DNA of 64,000 nt. Origin: Streptomyces pyxinicus. GTDB lineage: Bacteria; Actinomycetota; Actinomycetes; Streptomycetales; Streptomycetaceae. The position numbers and the translations under genes were made by a program. The stretch lies in assembly GCF_024753135.1 (NCBI RefSeq), contig NZ_JANUGP010000010.1:168017-232016 (forward strand). The letters run 5' to 3'. Below the pieces are notes generated by a model. The model was not told where the DNA came from. It did no database searches and worked only from the letters and a program-made list of their open reading frames with translations. Below are positions 19,033 through 28,100 of the stretch, in pieces. How positions within the stretch are numbered: the first letter of the stretch is position 1; each line of letters starts with the position of its first letter.

Positions 19033-20100
19033 ATGGCGAAGCTGCATCTTCCAGGGCACAAAGAGCACCCTCCCGCCGACGAGGACCCGGCGTCGCGGGT
19101 GCCGACGCCGGACGAGGCGGGTCCGGACGAGGAAGTCGAGCGGGCGGCCCCCGACACGCCGACCAAACTGCCCCGTTCGGCCTGGCTCGCGGTGCTGAAG
19201 GGCTCGCTGCGCGAGTTCCAGGACGACGAGCTGACCGACCGGGCCGCCGCGCTCACCTACTACGGGGTCCTGGCCCTGTTCCCGGCGCTGCTGGTGCTGG
19301 TCTCGATGCTGGGCGTCGCCGGCCGCTCGACCACCGACAAGGTGCTGGACAACCTGCGGAACCTGGCGCCCGGCTCCGCCCGGGACATCCTCACCCGGGC
19401 CGTGGAGCAGCTCCAGGACAGCGCGGGCGTCGGTTCGCTCATGGCGCTCGTCGGCATCGTGCTGGCGATCTGGTCGGCGTCCGGGTACGTGGCCGCGTTC
19501 ATCCGGGCCGCCAACGCCGTCTACGACATGCCGGAGGGGCGCCCGGTGTGGAAGATCCTCCCGGTGCGCGTCGGTGTCACGGTGGTGCTGATGGTGCTCG
19601 CCGTGGCCAGCGCGCTCATCGTGGTCTTCACCGGCGGCCTGGCGCGCCGGGCCGGAGACGCCATCGGGCTCGGCGACACCGCGATCACCGTGTGGTCGAT
19701 CGCGAAGTGGCCGGTCCTGGTGCTGCTGGTGACGCTGATGATCGGCATCCTGTACTGGGCCACCCCGAACGCCAAGACCAAGGGCTTCCGGTGGATCTCC
19801 CCGGGCAGCTTTCTGGCCCTGCTGATCTGGATGATCGCCTCCGCCGGGTTCGCCTTCTACGTCTCGAACTTCGCGTCGTACAACAAGACCTACGGCACCA
19901 TGGCCGGTGTCATCGTCTTCCTGGTCTGGCTGTGGATCAGCAACCTGGCGATCCTGCTCGGCCTGGAGTTCGACGCGGAGACGGTCCGTCAGCGCGCCAT
20001 CGCCGGCGGCCACCCGCCGGAGGCCGAGCCGTACACCCAGCCGCGTGACACCCGGACGTGGGACGAGGAGGACGTCCGCCGCCTGGACGACGGCCTGTGA
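19033..20100 (+). CDS. YihY/BrkB-family membrane protein
   Basis: A 355-residue inner-membrane protein of the YihY (formerly RNase BN) family. The first 60 residues are hydrophilic, then REFQDDELTDRAAALTYYGV leads into at least six hydrophobic helices (for example LFPALLVLVSMLGVAG, IVFLVWLWISNLAILLG) and a charged tail. The family motif LTYYGVLALFPALL is clear. Molecular function is uncertain; transport or envelope roles have been proposed. A terminator hairpin follows nine bases after the stop. Confidence 0.85.
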   Translation: MAKLHLPGHKEHPPADEDPASRVPTPDEAGPDEEVERAAPDTPTKLPRSAWLAVLKGSLREFQDDELTDRAAALTYYGVLALFPALLVLVSMLGVAGRSTTDKVLDNLRNLAPGSARDILTRAVEQLQDSAGVGSLMALVGIVLAIWSASGYVAAFIRAANAVYDMPEGRPVWKILPVRVGVTVVLMVLAVASALIVVFTGGLARRAGDAIGLGDTAITVWSIAKWPVLVLLVTLMIGILYWATPNAKTKGFRWISPGSFLALLIWMIASAGFAFYVSNFASYNKTYGTMAGVIVFLVWLWISNLAILLGLEFDAETVRQRAIAGGHPPEAEPYTQPRDTRTWDEEDVRRLDDGL

Positions 20101-20108
20101 CCCCGCTC

Positions 20109-20133
20109 GACCCGCGGCTCAGGGCCGCGGGTC
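20109..20133 (+). terminator. Terminator hairpin after YihY gene
   Basis: A 10-bp perfect stem (20109-20118 with 20124-20133) and a 5-nt loop begin eight bases after the YihY stop codon. The next gene is convergent, so it may work in both directions. Confidence 0.75.
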
Positions 20134-20164
20134 CGCCGGCGGGCGCGGTACCCCGGTGATCGCC

Positions 20165-21619
20165 TCAGTCCTCGGCGGCGGGCTCCGGCGCGCGGCGGCC
20201 CGGTAGGAGCAGGCTCAGCGGGATCGCGGCGGCGGTGAAGGCCACCGACCACCAGAAGGCGGTGCCGAAGCCGTCGGCCAGGGCACTCGCCGTGCGGGCG
20301 GTGCCGGTGGCGTGCTGGAGGACGACGACGAGGACGGCGATGCCCACCGAGCCGCCGATCTGCTGGGCGATACGGGTGATGATGCTGGCGTCGGCGATCT
20401 CGTGGTGTCCCAGGCCGGCGTAGGCGGCGTCGAAGGGCGCGATCATGGCGGCGCCCAGGCCGACGCCGCGGACCAGCAGGGCGGCCATGAGCAGGATCTC
20501 GCTGGTGCCGGCGGTGACGCGGGCGAACGGCACGGTGGCGAGCGCGATGACGGCGAACGCGGCGACGGCGACCCGGCGGGGCCCGAAGCGGTCGGTGTAG
20601 CTGCCCGCGAGGCCGCGGGCCAGGAGCGCGCCGACGCCCTGCGGGATCAGCAGCAGCCCGGTGCCGAGGGGATCGTGGCCCCGGATCTGCTGGAAGTACA
20701 GGGGCAGCAGCATCATCGGCGCGTAGAGGGCGAAGCCGCCGAGGAAGAGCAGGGCGGAGGCGGCGGCCGGCGCCCGGTGCCGGAGGAGCCGTATGTCGAT
20801 CAGGGCGCCGGCGGGGCGGTGCAGCGCGTGGCCCACGAAGCCGCCGACCAGGGCGAGTCCGGCGGTCAGCGGGACCAGGACCCCGGCGGTCAAGAAGCCG
20901 GCCTCGCCCTCGACCCGGGAGAGGCCGTAGATGACGGCGACGACTCCCGGCGAGAGCAGGAGCAGGCCCACGACGTCCAGCCGGACGCGGGAGCCGCCGT
21001 CCGCCGGCCGGCCGGGGGACAGGTTGCGGCGGGCGAGCCAGAGGCCGGCGGCGCAGAAGGGGATGTTCACGAGGAACATCCAGCGCCAGTCGGCCAGCCG
21101 CAGGATGAGACCGCCGAGGACCGGGCCGAGGATGGGACCGAGCGCCGTCGGCACGGTGATGACGGCCATGACCTTGCCGATGTCACGGCCCTTGGCGGCC
21201 TGGATGATCAGCGTGGCCGTCAGCGGCATCATGATGCCGCCGCCGATGCCCTGGACGACACGGAAGGCGATCAGAGCGGCCGCGTTCCAGGCGAGCGCGC
21301 TCAGCACCGAGCCGAGCAGGAACACCGACAGGGACGCCATCCACAGGCGTCGGCCGCCCAGCCGCTGCTGGGCCCAGCCGGCCAGCGGGATGGTCAGGAA
21401 CACGGCCAGCAGATAGCCGGTGCTCACCCACTGGATCGTGCGCAGCGGGGCGTCGAGGTCCCTCGCCAGGTCGTCGAGGGCGACGCTGACGATGGTGGTG
21501 TCGAAGACGACGGCGAGGGCGCCGACGAGGACGGTGACCGCCGTACGCCACACGGCGGGGTCGAGGCGGTCGGGGGCCGTCGCCGTCGGCGGGGCTCCGG
21601 TCGTGTCGGGATGGCTCAT
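20165..21619 (-). CDS. DHA2-family MFS drug efflux pump
   Basis: A 484-residue major facilitator of the EmrB/QacA type with 12-14 hydrophobic helices. Key pieces are VVFDTTIVSVALDDLARDL in helix 1 (the D(x)TIV(N/S)VALP motif), the WVSTGYLLAVFLTIPLAGW helix, the motif A loop LGGRRLWMAS, and motif C GPILGPVLGGLI. It should export hydrophobic drugs using proton motive force. The start is MSHPDTTGAP. It is divergent from a TetR gene, with paired AGATAG-type operator repeats between them, a standard repressor-pump pair. Confidence 0.92.
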   Translation of the reverse strand: MSHPDTTGAPPTATAPDRLDPAVWRTAVTVLVGALAVVFDTTIVSVALDDLARDLDAPLRTIQWVSTGYLLAVFLTIPLAGWAQQRLGGRRLWMASLSVFLLGSVLSALAWNAAALIAFRVVQGIGGGIMMPLTATLIIQAAKGRDIGKVMAVITVPTALGPILGPVLGGLILRLADWRWMFLVNIPFCAAGLWLARRNLSPGRPADGGSRVRLDVVGLLLLSPGVVAVIYGLSRVEGEAGFLTAGVLVPLTAGLALVGGFVGHALHRPAGALIDIRLLRHRAPAAASALLFLGGFALYAPMMLLPLYFQQIRGHDPLGTGLLLIPQGVGALLARGLAGSYTDRFGPRRVAVAAFAVIALATVPFARVTAGTSEILLMAALLVRGVGLGAAMIAPFDAAYAGLGHHEIADASIITRIAQQIGGSVGIAVLVVVLQHATGTARTASALADGFGTAFWWSVAFTAAAIPLSLLLPGRRAPEPAAED

Positions 21620-21631
21620 GAGCGTGGACCT

Positions 21632-21653
21632 TAAGATAGAGGGTCGTATCTTA
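21632..21653. promoter_or_regulatory. TetR operator in MFS/TetR divergent promoter
   Basis: TAAGATA-N8-TATCTTA is a perfect inverted repeat 12 bp upstream of the pump start. A related element, CTCTATCT at 21691-21698, is the reverse complement of AGATAGAG at 21634-21641, so a second, inverted copy lies just before the TetR ribosome-binding site. The region is also notably AT-rich. Binding by the adjacent TetR is inferred. Confidence 0.65.
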
Positions 21654-21710
21654 CGGTCGGCAGGGTAGGGTGGGAATCTAAGAAAGGCAACTCTATCTAA
21701 GGGAGGGTGG

Positions 21711-22271
21711 ATGCCCGAGCGACGCCGAGGCGCGGCACTGGAGAAGGCACTGCTCGACGCGGCCTGGGAGGAACTCACCGCGAGCGGCTACGCCCGCTTC
21801 ACCATGGACGCCGTCGTCAAGCGCGCCAGCACCAGCCCCCCGGTGCTCTACCGCCGTTGGCCCGGCCGCGACGAACTGGTCCGCGCGGCCATCGTCCACG
21901 TCCTGGAGCGCTCGCGCATCGACCTGCCCGACACCGGGAGCCTGCGCGAGGACGTCCTCACCCTCATGCGGGCCATCAACGCCACGCGCTTCCAGCTCGT
22001 CATCGTCATGAGCGCGCACCTGGCGGCCTACTACCAGGAGGCGGGCACCAGCGCCGGCGACCTCCTCGCCGCGGCCGGCGACAACAACGCCGACGTGCTC
22101 TTCGCCCGCGCCGCCGAACGCGGCGAGATCGACCCGGAACGCCTCAGTGAACGCGTCAGGACCCTCCCGTTCGACCTGCTGCGCCACGAGTTCCTCACGA
22201 CCTTCGCGCCCGCGCCCGACCACGTCCTGGAGGAGATCGTCGACACGATCTTCCTCCCGCTCGTGCGCTGA
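21711..22271 (+). CDS. TetR-family repressor of the MFS pump
   Basis: A 186-residue TetR regulator. The HTH is FTMDAVVKRASTSPPVLYRR (residues about 30-50) and a TetR_C-type ligand domain follows. GGGAGG precedes the ATG. Divergent orientation from the efflux pump and the shared palindromes make the pump the obvious target, with a pump substrate as likely inducer. Confidence 0.9.
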   Translation: MPERRRGAALEKALLDAAWEELTASGYARFTMDAVVKRASTSPPVLYRRWPGRDELVRAAIVHVLERSRIDLPDTGSLREDVLTLMRAINATRFQLVIVMSAHLAAYYQEAGTSAGDLLAAAGDNNADVLFARAAERGEIDPERLSERVRTLPFDLLRHEFLTTFAPAPDHVLEEIVDTIFLPLVR

Positions 22272-22287
22272 CCGGAGTAAGGAGGTC

Positions 22288-22674
22288 TCAGGGCCGTACC
22301 AGGCGGCGCAGGGCCAGCAGGGCCGGCGGGGCGTAGGCCGGCAGGGCGGCCCACGGACCCGTCATCGTCAGGCTCGTGGCGCTGCCGCGCGGATGCGGGC
22401 GTACCGCGTGGTGCAGACGGAGCCGGACCGGCCCCCACCGCACCCGCCAGGTCCAGGTGCGCTGTTCGTGGTCGACGGCTTCGACGAGGAAGGCCACCCG
22501 GACACCCGGCACCGACTCGACCGTGCCGCTCAGCCCGGGAGCCAGTCGCCGCCCGACGCAGCGCACGGCCCTGATCTGCGGCGACCACGACGCCCACCGG
22601 TCCACCTGGACATAGCGCTGCCAGACCAGCTCCGGGCGGGCCCGGCCGGTGGCGCGAAGGGTCAGGCGACCCAC
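22288..22674 (-). CDS. SRPBCC (polyketide-cyclase-like) protein
   Basis: A 128-residue START/SRPBCC-fold protein: RPELVWQRYVQVDRWASWSP is the family N-terminal helix and WSPQI turn, followed by alternating beta strands and a final helix (APPALLALRRLV). Such proteins bind hydrophobic ligands; the substrate is unknown. GTG start preceded by GAGGGA, 11 bases after the stop of the upstream phosphotransferase-like gene, so the two are co-transcribed. Confidence 0.7.
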   Translation of the reverse strand: MGRLTLRATGRARPELVWQRYVQVDRWASWSPQIRAVRCVGRRLAPGLSGTVESVPGVRVAFLVEAVDHEQRTWTWRVRWGPVRLRLHHAVRPHPRGSATSLTMTGPWAALPAYAPPALLALRRLVRP

Positions 22675-22684
22675 GGAAGATCCC

Positions 22685-23344
22685 TCATCGCTTCCACCAT
22701 GGCGGCGACCGGGGGCGCCCGCATCCTCGGCCGTGCCGTGTGGCCATGGCCCTGGGGGTACGGCGCCGGTCCCGGACCCCGGGGAGTCCTTCGGCGCCGA
22801 CCCGCTGCTTGCCCGCCTCCGCTCGGCCGAGCCGGGCCGCCACGGCTCGCGCGCACGTCAGGGACTCGGTGCGGGTCGTGTCCACCTCCCCGTCGTAGAC
22901 GACACCCCGGTGCACCGAATCCGCCTGACGTGCCGCCATGCCCGGGATCCGGTCGCCGCGCGCGATCTCGCGCCCCTCGGCGACGGGGGCGGCGCACCGG
23001 ACGCCGACCCGGAGCACCTCCAGGCCGGCCACGGCCTTCCGCCACCGCTCCTGGGAGGTGGCGCCGCCGAGGAAGACGTCGTCCACGATGACACGGGCGC
23101 CCGCGCGGACCATGGCGGCGAGGCCCTCGCGCCACGCCGCCTCCAGGGTGAGGAACGTGTCGCCGACCGCCACCCCGCCGTCGTCGGCGAGGGTGATGCC
23201 GCCCTCCGTAGTCCGCAGGGCCGCCGGCAGCGCGTCGACGAGCGAGTCGATACCGAACGCCGGCCAGCTGCCCGGCAGTACGGCCTGGGGACAGCGGGCC
23301 ATGCCGGTCTTCCCGGAGCTGGAACCGCCGTTGAGAATGATCAT
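22685..23344 (-). CDS. Chloramphenicol-phosphotransferase-like kinase
   Basis: A 219-residue P-loop kinase of the chloramphenicol 3-O-phosphotransferase family. It starts MIILNGGSSSGKT, containing Walker A GGSSSGKT, then PAFGIDSLVDALP (the catalytic Asp region) and VIVDDVFLGGATSQERW (Walker B). Most relatives are about 178 residues; here about 45 Arg/Gly/Pro-rich residues extend the C-terminus and show no similarity to the family, perhaps from loss of the original stop. Real substrate unknown; chloramphenicol resistance cannot be assumed. An in-frame GTG at 23356 is an alternative start. Confidence 0.75.
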   Translation of the reverse strand: MIILNGGSSSGKTGMARCPQAVLPGSWPAFGIDSLVDALPAALRTTEGGITLADDGGVAVGDTFLTLEAAWREGLAAMVRAGARVIVDDVFLGGATSQERWRKAVAGLEVLRVGVRCAAPVAEGREIARGDRIPGMAARQADSVHRGVVYDGEVDTTRTESLTCARAVAARLGRAEAGKQRVGAEGLPGVRDRRRTPRAMATRHGRGCGRPRSPPWWKR

Positions 23345-23542
23345 CTGTGCCGTCACGCGGCCACCCCAGGGGCGCGGGCGGGACGGCGTGCAACGCATTT
23401 CACCGGCGCCCGGCGATCCGCGGGGGCGCATACCGTGCGCGTGTGAGCCCTGGACGCGCCCCCGGCCGGGCGACCACACTGACACCGTGTGCGAGGCGGT
23501 GGCCAACGCCGTCCCAGTTCTCGGAAAGGCGGGTCCGCCGCT

Positions 23543-24259
23543 GTGCTGTTGCGTCTGCCCACATCGGTGTCCGAAGCGCGGGAATGTCTGGCCGAAGGGG
23601 CCGTGCCGATCGGCGGGGCGACCCTCGTGTGGGCCGGCTGGCAACGCGACGGCTTCCCCGAACAGGCGCTCTCACTGCGTGAGTTGGCGGAGGCGAACGG
23701 CGTAGGGCGGGACACCCTCGGTGCCGCCGTGACCCTGCACCGGATCGACGGCCGGGTCCCCGACGTGCTGCGTCTCGCGGCCGGCTCCGTGGGCACCGGT
23801 GCCGTCCGGCGGACCGCGACCGTCGGCGGGAACCTGGTCGGCAGCACCCTGCGCTGTCTGCTGCCCCCGGCCCTGGTCCTGGACGCCCGCGCCACGGTGC
23901 TGGACTCCGAGGGCGTGCACGAGACGGACCTGGCCGAACTGGTCGCCAAACGCCCCGTGTTGCTGAGCCTGCGCTGGCGGGTCCCGATCGCCTCCGCCTA
24001 CCGCAAACTCGAAGCGGACGCGGGCGGCCCGCCGCCCCTCGTCGTCGCCTCCGCGCTGCACGCCGACGACACGGGCCGCCGCGTCCTGGTCGCCGTACGG
24101 GACGGCTACGACGTGTCCACCGGCGCCGCCGACGCCGACGCCGGTCCCGAGGCGGTCCTGCGGGCGCTGCGCGGCACGGAACTCGGCGACCTGCCGGACA
24201 CCGTGTGGGAGGCCGTCGGGCCCCAGGTCGCGGGGCTGGTGCGCGGGGACGCCCGGTAA
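23543..24259 (+). CDS. FAD-binding subunit-like protein of molybdopterin dehydrogenases
   Basis: A 238-residue protein resembling the FAD (CoxM/XdhB-type) subunit of molybdenum hydroxylases: AVPIGGATLVWAGWQRDGFP and TATVGGNLVGSTLRCLLPP match the two FAD-contact motifs (usually GGGT and TIGGN). The molybdenum and 2Fe-2S subunits that normally accompany it are not next to it, so it may act alone or pair with a distant complex. The GTG start is chosen from the N-terminal match (LLRLPTSVSEARE). Confidence 0.75.
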   Translation: MLLRLPTSVSEARECLAEGAVPIGGATLVWAGWQRDGFPEQALSLRELAEANGVGRDTLGAAVTLHRIDGRVPDVLRLAAGSVGTGAVRRTATVGGNLVGSTLRCLLPPALVLDARATVLDSEGVHETDLAELVAKRPVLLSLRWRVPIASAYRKLEADAGGPPPLVVASALHADDTGRRVLVAVRDGYDVSTGAADADAGPEAVLRALRGTELGDLPDTVWEAVGPQVAGLVRGDAR

Positions 24260-24331
24260 CGCTTCCCGGCTCGCGCGGTAGGGGCGCGCTTCCCGGGTAT
24301 CCGCTGCCGTGACCGGGGAGAGGTGCCGAGG

Positions 24332-24356
24332 GCGCCTCCTCCGCGAGAGGAGGCGC
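24332..24356 (+). promoter_or_regulatory. Hairpin burying the ribosome-binding site of the next gene
   Basis: A 10-bp perfect stem (24332-24341 with 24347-24356) and 5-nt loop. The right arm contains AGGAGG (24348-24353), the Shine-Dalgarno of the gene starting at 24362. It could terminate the upstream transcript or mask translation of the downstream gene. Confidence 0.55.
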
Positions 24357-24361
24357 GAGGC

Positions 24362-24640
24362 GTGGGTACGGACACGAGCCCGGTGCGGATCACCGGCAAG
24401 GTGCAGGGCCGGGACATCGTCCTGAGCGGACCGCTGTCCAAGGACGAGATCCGCGACCAGGTGTGGTGGTGGCGGGACCCCGCCGACAAGCCCTACGACG
24501 ACTCCGAGCGGGACGTGATCACCACCCTGGGCGGCTACTACGAGGTCCCCGAGGACTTCCGGACGCCCGAGGGCACCGAACTGGTCGACATGGTGCACGC
24601 GGAGCTGAACCCCGACCCGTCCGGGCGTGCACAAAGTTGA
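24362..24640 (+). CDS. Small conserved hypothetical protein
   Basis: A 92-residue acidic, soluble protein (VGTDTSPVRITGKVQGRDIV...) with a Trp triplet (DQVWWWRDPADKPYD) and an Asp/Glu-rich remainder. No family recognised. The GTG follows AGGAGG by eight bases, but that site is inside a hairpin. Its 3' end overlaps the first copy of the cluster palindrome. Confidence 0.6.
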   Translation: MGTDTSPVRITGKVQGRDIVLSGPLSKDEIRDQVWWWRDPADKPYDDSERDVITTLGGYYEVPEDFRTPEGTELVDMVHAELNPDPSGRAQS

Positions 24641-24643
24641 GCA
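24628..24643. promoter_or_regulatory. Cluster palindrome, copy 1
   Basis: TGCACAAAGTTGAGCA, of the form TGCNCA-N4-TGNGCA, lies 65 bp before the truncated haemoglobin start and upstream of the NRPS gene. The same 16-bp pattern recurs at 46176, 51562 and 55621, all at promoters of the biosynthetic cluster. Probably the operator of an unseen cluster regulator. Confidence 0.55.
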
Positions 24644-24708
24644 GCAGGCCGTAGGCACCCCCGCGTACCGTCCCCGCTGGTCGAGCGGCACACCGAAGGG
24701 GCGGACGC

Positions 24709-25146
24709 ATGACGACGATGTACGAGCACGTCGGCGGGGAAGAGGCGCTGCGGCGGCTGGCGGAGCACTTCCACCACCTGGTGCTGGCGGACCCGCTGCT
24801 GGGTGACCTGTTCCGCGCCGGATCGCCGTACCACGCCGACCACCTCACCGCCTTCCTCGCCGAGATGCTCGGCGGCCCCGCCCGCTACACCGACGAACTC
24901 GGGGGCTTCATCGCCCTGTTGCGGGCCCACGCCCGCATGCGGATCACCCCCGAGCAGAGCGACCGCTTCGTCACCCTGCTGCTCCGGTCGGCCGACGAGG
25001 TCGGACTGCCCGACGACGACCGCTTCCGCAAGGCGTTCACCGCCAACGTCGAGAAGGCCGCCGGCTTCACCACCAAGGCCTCCCAGGACGACGACCACCC
25101 CATGCTCCAGCCGCCGTACCCGGTGCTGGGCCGCTGGCAGTGGTGA
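24709..25146 (+). CDS. Group II truncated haemoglobin
   Basis: A 145-residue 2/2 globin. MYEHVGGEEALRRLAEHFHHLV is the family N-terminus, PLLGDLF is the B-C region, and LLRAHARMRITPEQSDRF carries the proximal (F8) His. Such proteins bind O2 or NO and may protect against nitrosative or peroxide stress. It sits at the left border of the biosynthetic cluster, 41 bp upstream of the NRPS gene and behind palindrome copy 1, so it may be part of the cluster, for example to handle oxygen or peroxide. Confidence 0.85.
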   Translation: MTTMYEHVGGEEALRRLAEHFHHLVLADPLLGDLFRAGSPYHADHLTAFLAEMLGGPARYTDELGGFIALLRAHARMRITPEQSDRFVTLLLRSADEVGLPDDDRFRKAFTANVEKAAGFTTKASQDDDHPMLQPPYPVLGRWQW

Positions 25147-25187
25147 ACCGGCAGCGCTGAGACAGACCACCGAGACGAGGGGGAGCG

Positions 25188-28100
25188 TTGAAGCCCGCGG
25201 AGCCCGTCCCCGTGTCATCCGCCGAGGTGACCGCCGGCACCACCTGTGAGCGACTGCTCGGCATCCTGGAGCCCCTGGTCACCCAGGCCGGGCCACTGGA
25301 TCCGGACACCGACCTGGCCGACGCCGGACTCTCCTCGCTCGCCGCGGTCCGGCTGATGCTGGAGATAGAGACCGAGTTCGGCACCGAGGTGCCGCTCTCC
25401 CTGCTCCTGGAGTGCCGCACCCCGCGCGACCTCGCCGACCGGATCGACGGCGGGGAGGGTGGGGACGGCGACGGCGCCACCGGGCCCGTGGAGGTGGTGG
25501 CGACCCCGGAACTGCGCCACGCGCCCGTCCCGGCGACCCCGATGCAGGAGGCGTACGTCGTCGGCAAGTACCCGGAGCTGGACCCGGACGCCTTCGGCTG
25601 CCACCACTACCACGAGTTCGCCCTCGACGCCCTGGACACCGACCGCCTGGCCCGCGCCTGGCAGCGGCTCGTGGAGCACTTCGACGCCCTCCGGCTCACC
25701 GGCGTCGGACGCAACCAGCACGTCCAGGAGAGCGTGCGGGTGCCCGCGCCCGTCGTCCACGAGACGCCGGACCCGGACGCGCTGGAGGCCGAGGCGGACG
25801 CCGTACGCCGCCGGCTCTCCCACCACCGCTACCCGCCGGGCCACTGGCCGCCGTTCCAGGTCGAGATCTGCCGCGAGCCCGCCGGACGCGCCGTGGTCCA
25901 CCTCAGCCTCGACGGCACGGTCACCGACGCCCACGGCACCGACCTGCTGCTGCACCACTGGTGGCACGCCTACACGGACGACCGACACCCGCTGCCCGAG
26001 GTGCCGTTCACCCTCCGCGACACCCTGGACGCGCTCGCCCGCCACCGCGACTCCGCCGCCCACCGGGCCGCCCTGTCCCGGGCCGCCGAACGGCTCAAGG
26101 GACTGCCCGGCGGCCCGCCCGTCCTGCTCGCCGAACCACCGCAGCCGCCGCCCGGCCTCGACGGCCACCTGCGCACCCCGCGCCGCGGCCGGCTCAGCCC
26201 GGCCCAGTGGGCGGCCCTGCGGGCGCGCGCCGCCGACCTGCGCGTCTCGCCCACCTCGCTCGTGCTGACCGCCTTCACCGAGACCCTGGCACCGGCCGGC
26301 TCGGACGATCCGTTCACCCTCGTCCTGACCACCACCGACCGGCCCCGGCTGCCGGCCGCCGCCGAGGGACTCGTCGGCCCCTACACCTCCGGCTGCCTGC
26401 TCGTCGTCGACGCGCACACCCCCGCGCCCGCGCCGGACGAGGCCGCGCGCGCCCTCCACCAGCGGGTGTGGGAGGCGCTGTCCCACGCGCACACCGGCAG
26501 CGTCGAGGTGCTGCGCGAGCTGCGCGCCCACGGCACCCGGGCGCCCGCGCTGCCCGTCGTCTTCACCAGCCTGCTCGACCTGCGCTTCGACGGCGCCGGG
26601 CGGGGCGGCATGACCGACCACGAGCGGTACGTCGTCGGCCAGACCTCCGGCATCGCGCTCGACCACCAGATGCGGGAGCGCGACGACGGCCTCGACTTCC
26701 GCTGGGACACCGCCGACACCCTCTTCCCGCCGGGCACGCCCGACGCCCTGTTCGGCCGCTTCTGCCGGCTGCTGCAGGGACTGTGCGAGCCGGCGCCCGA
26801 CACCGTCCTGCCCGCCCGCGAACTCCAGCAGGCGTACCTGGTGGCCCGGCTCGACGGCCGCACCGGGCGCGGCTGCCAGTACCACCAGAGCTTCCACGTG
26901 GCCGGCCTGGACCTCGGGCGGCTGCGCGCCGCCTGGCACGAACTCGTCGCCGCACACGAGGCGTTGCGGCTGCGCACCGACGCCGACGGCACGCTCGGCG
27001 TGCTGCCCGCGGCCCCCTCCGACGCGTGGATCCCGGTCCTGGACGTCCCCGAGGGCGTGGACGCCGACGCCGTCGACCGCGCCGTACGCGCCGACCTGAC
27101 CCACCGGCCCTTCGGACTCGGCCGGGGAGCGCACACCGACCTCAGGGTCGTGCGGGCACCCGGACGGCCCGCCACCGTGCACCTGGCCGTCGACCTGCTC
27201 GTCGGGGACGCCCGCAGCATCGTGCTGCTCGCCCGCGACCTGCTGCGCCGGTACGCCGACCCGGCCGGCGCCCCGCCGGTCCCGACCCGGCTGCCCCGCG
27301 CGCCCCGGCCGGTGTCCGAGACGGCCCGCGCCCACTGGCGGGACCGGCTCGCCGGCCTGCCCGCCGGGCCGCCCCTGCGGGACGCGCAGGACCCCACCCG
27401 CCCCCGGCGCCGCGAGCGCCTCCTCACCGACCGCACGGCCCTCGCCGCCTGGGCCGACCGGCACGGGGTGAGCCTCGACGCCACGCTGCTGGCCGCCTAC
27501 TGCACCGCCCTCGGTGCCCTGTACGACGAGCCGTTCGCGCTGCCCGTGGTCTGCTTCACCGGCGCCGACGCCCAGCGCCCCGCCGAGTTCACCGAACTGA
27601 CCTGGGCCCGCTCACCGGCCCCCGGCACCGCCCTGCCGGACCTCGCCCGCGCCTACCACCGGCAACTCACCGAGGACCTGGAGCGGGGCGGCGGCGCCGG
27701 ACTCGCGGAGATGCGCTCGCTCGTCGTACGGCGTCGCCGGGACGCGGACTTCGAGCACCCCGTGGTGTTCACGACCGTGCTCGACGTCTCCGCCCACCCC
27801 CTGCCGGCCGGCGTGCGCCCCGGCCCCGCGGGCACGGCCACCACCGACGTCGCCCTCGACTGCGTGACCGTCGACGACGGAACCTCGCTGCACCTGGCCT
27901 GGGACGCGCTGGACGAACGGTTCGCGGACGGCGCGCTGGACCGGGCGTTCGAGGAGTACGCCGATCTGCTCACCGCCCTGGCGGGGGAGACCGGCGACAC
28001 GGAACCGCAGGACGGCCCGGCGGCGGACGGCGACCAGGACGGCCCGGCGACGGGCGGCACCCTCGCCGACGCCGAGCGCCACCGCCTCCTGTACGCCGTC

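Noticed and set aside
22685..23344. A chloramphenicol resistance gene
   Set aside because: Only the fold family is supported; the ligand is unknown and the C-terminus differs.
23473..23491. CACAC...GTGTG inverted repeat between the kinase and FAD genes
   Set aside because: Short arms and no supporting second copy; may be chance.
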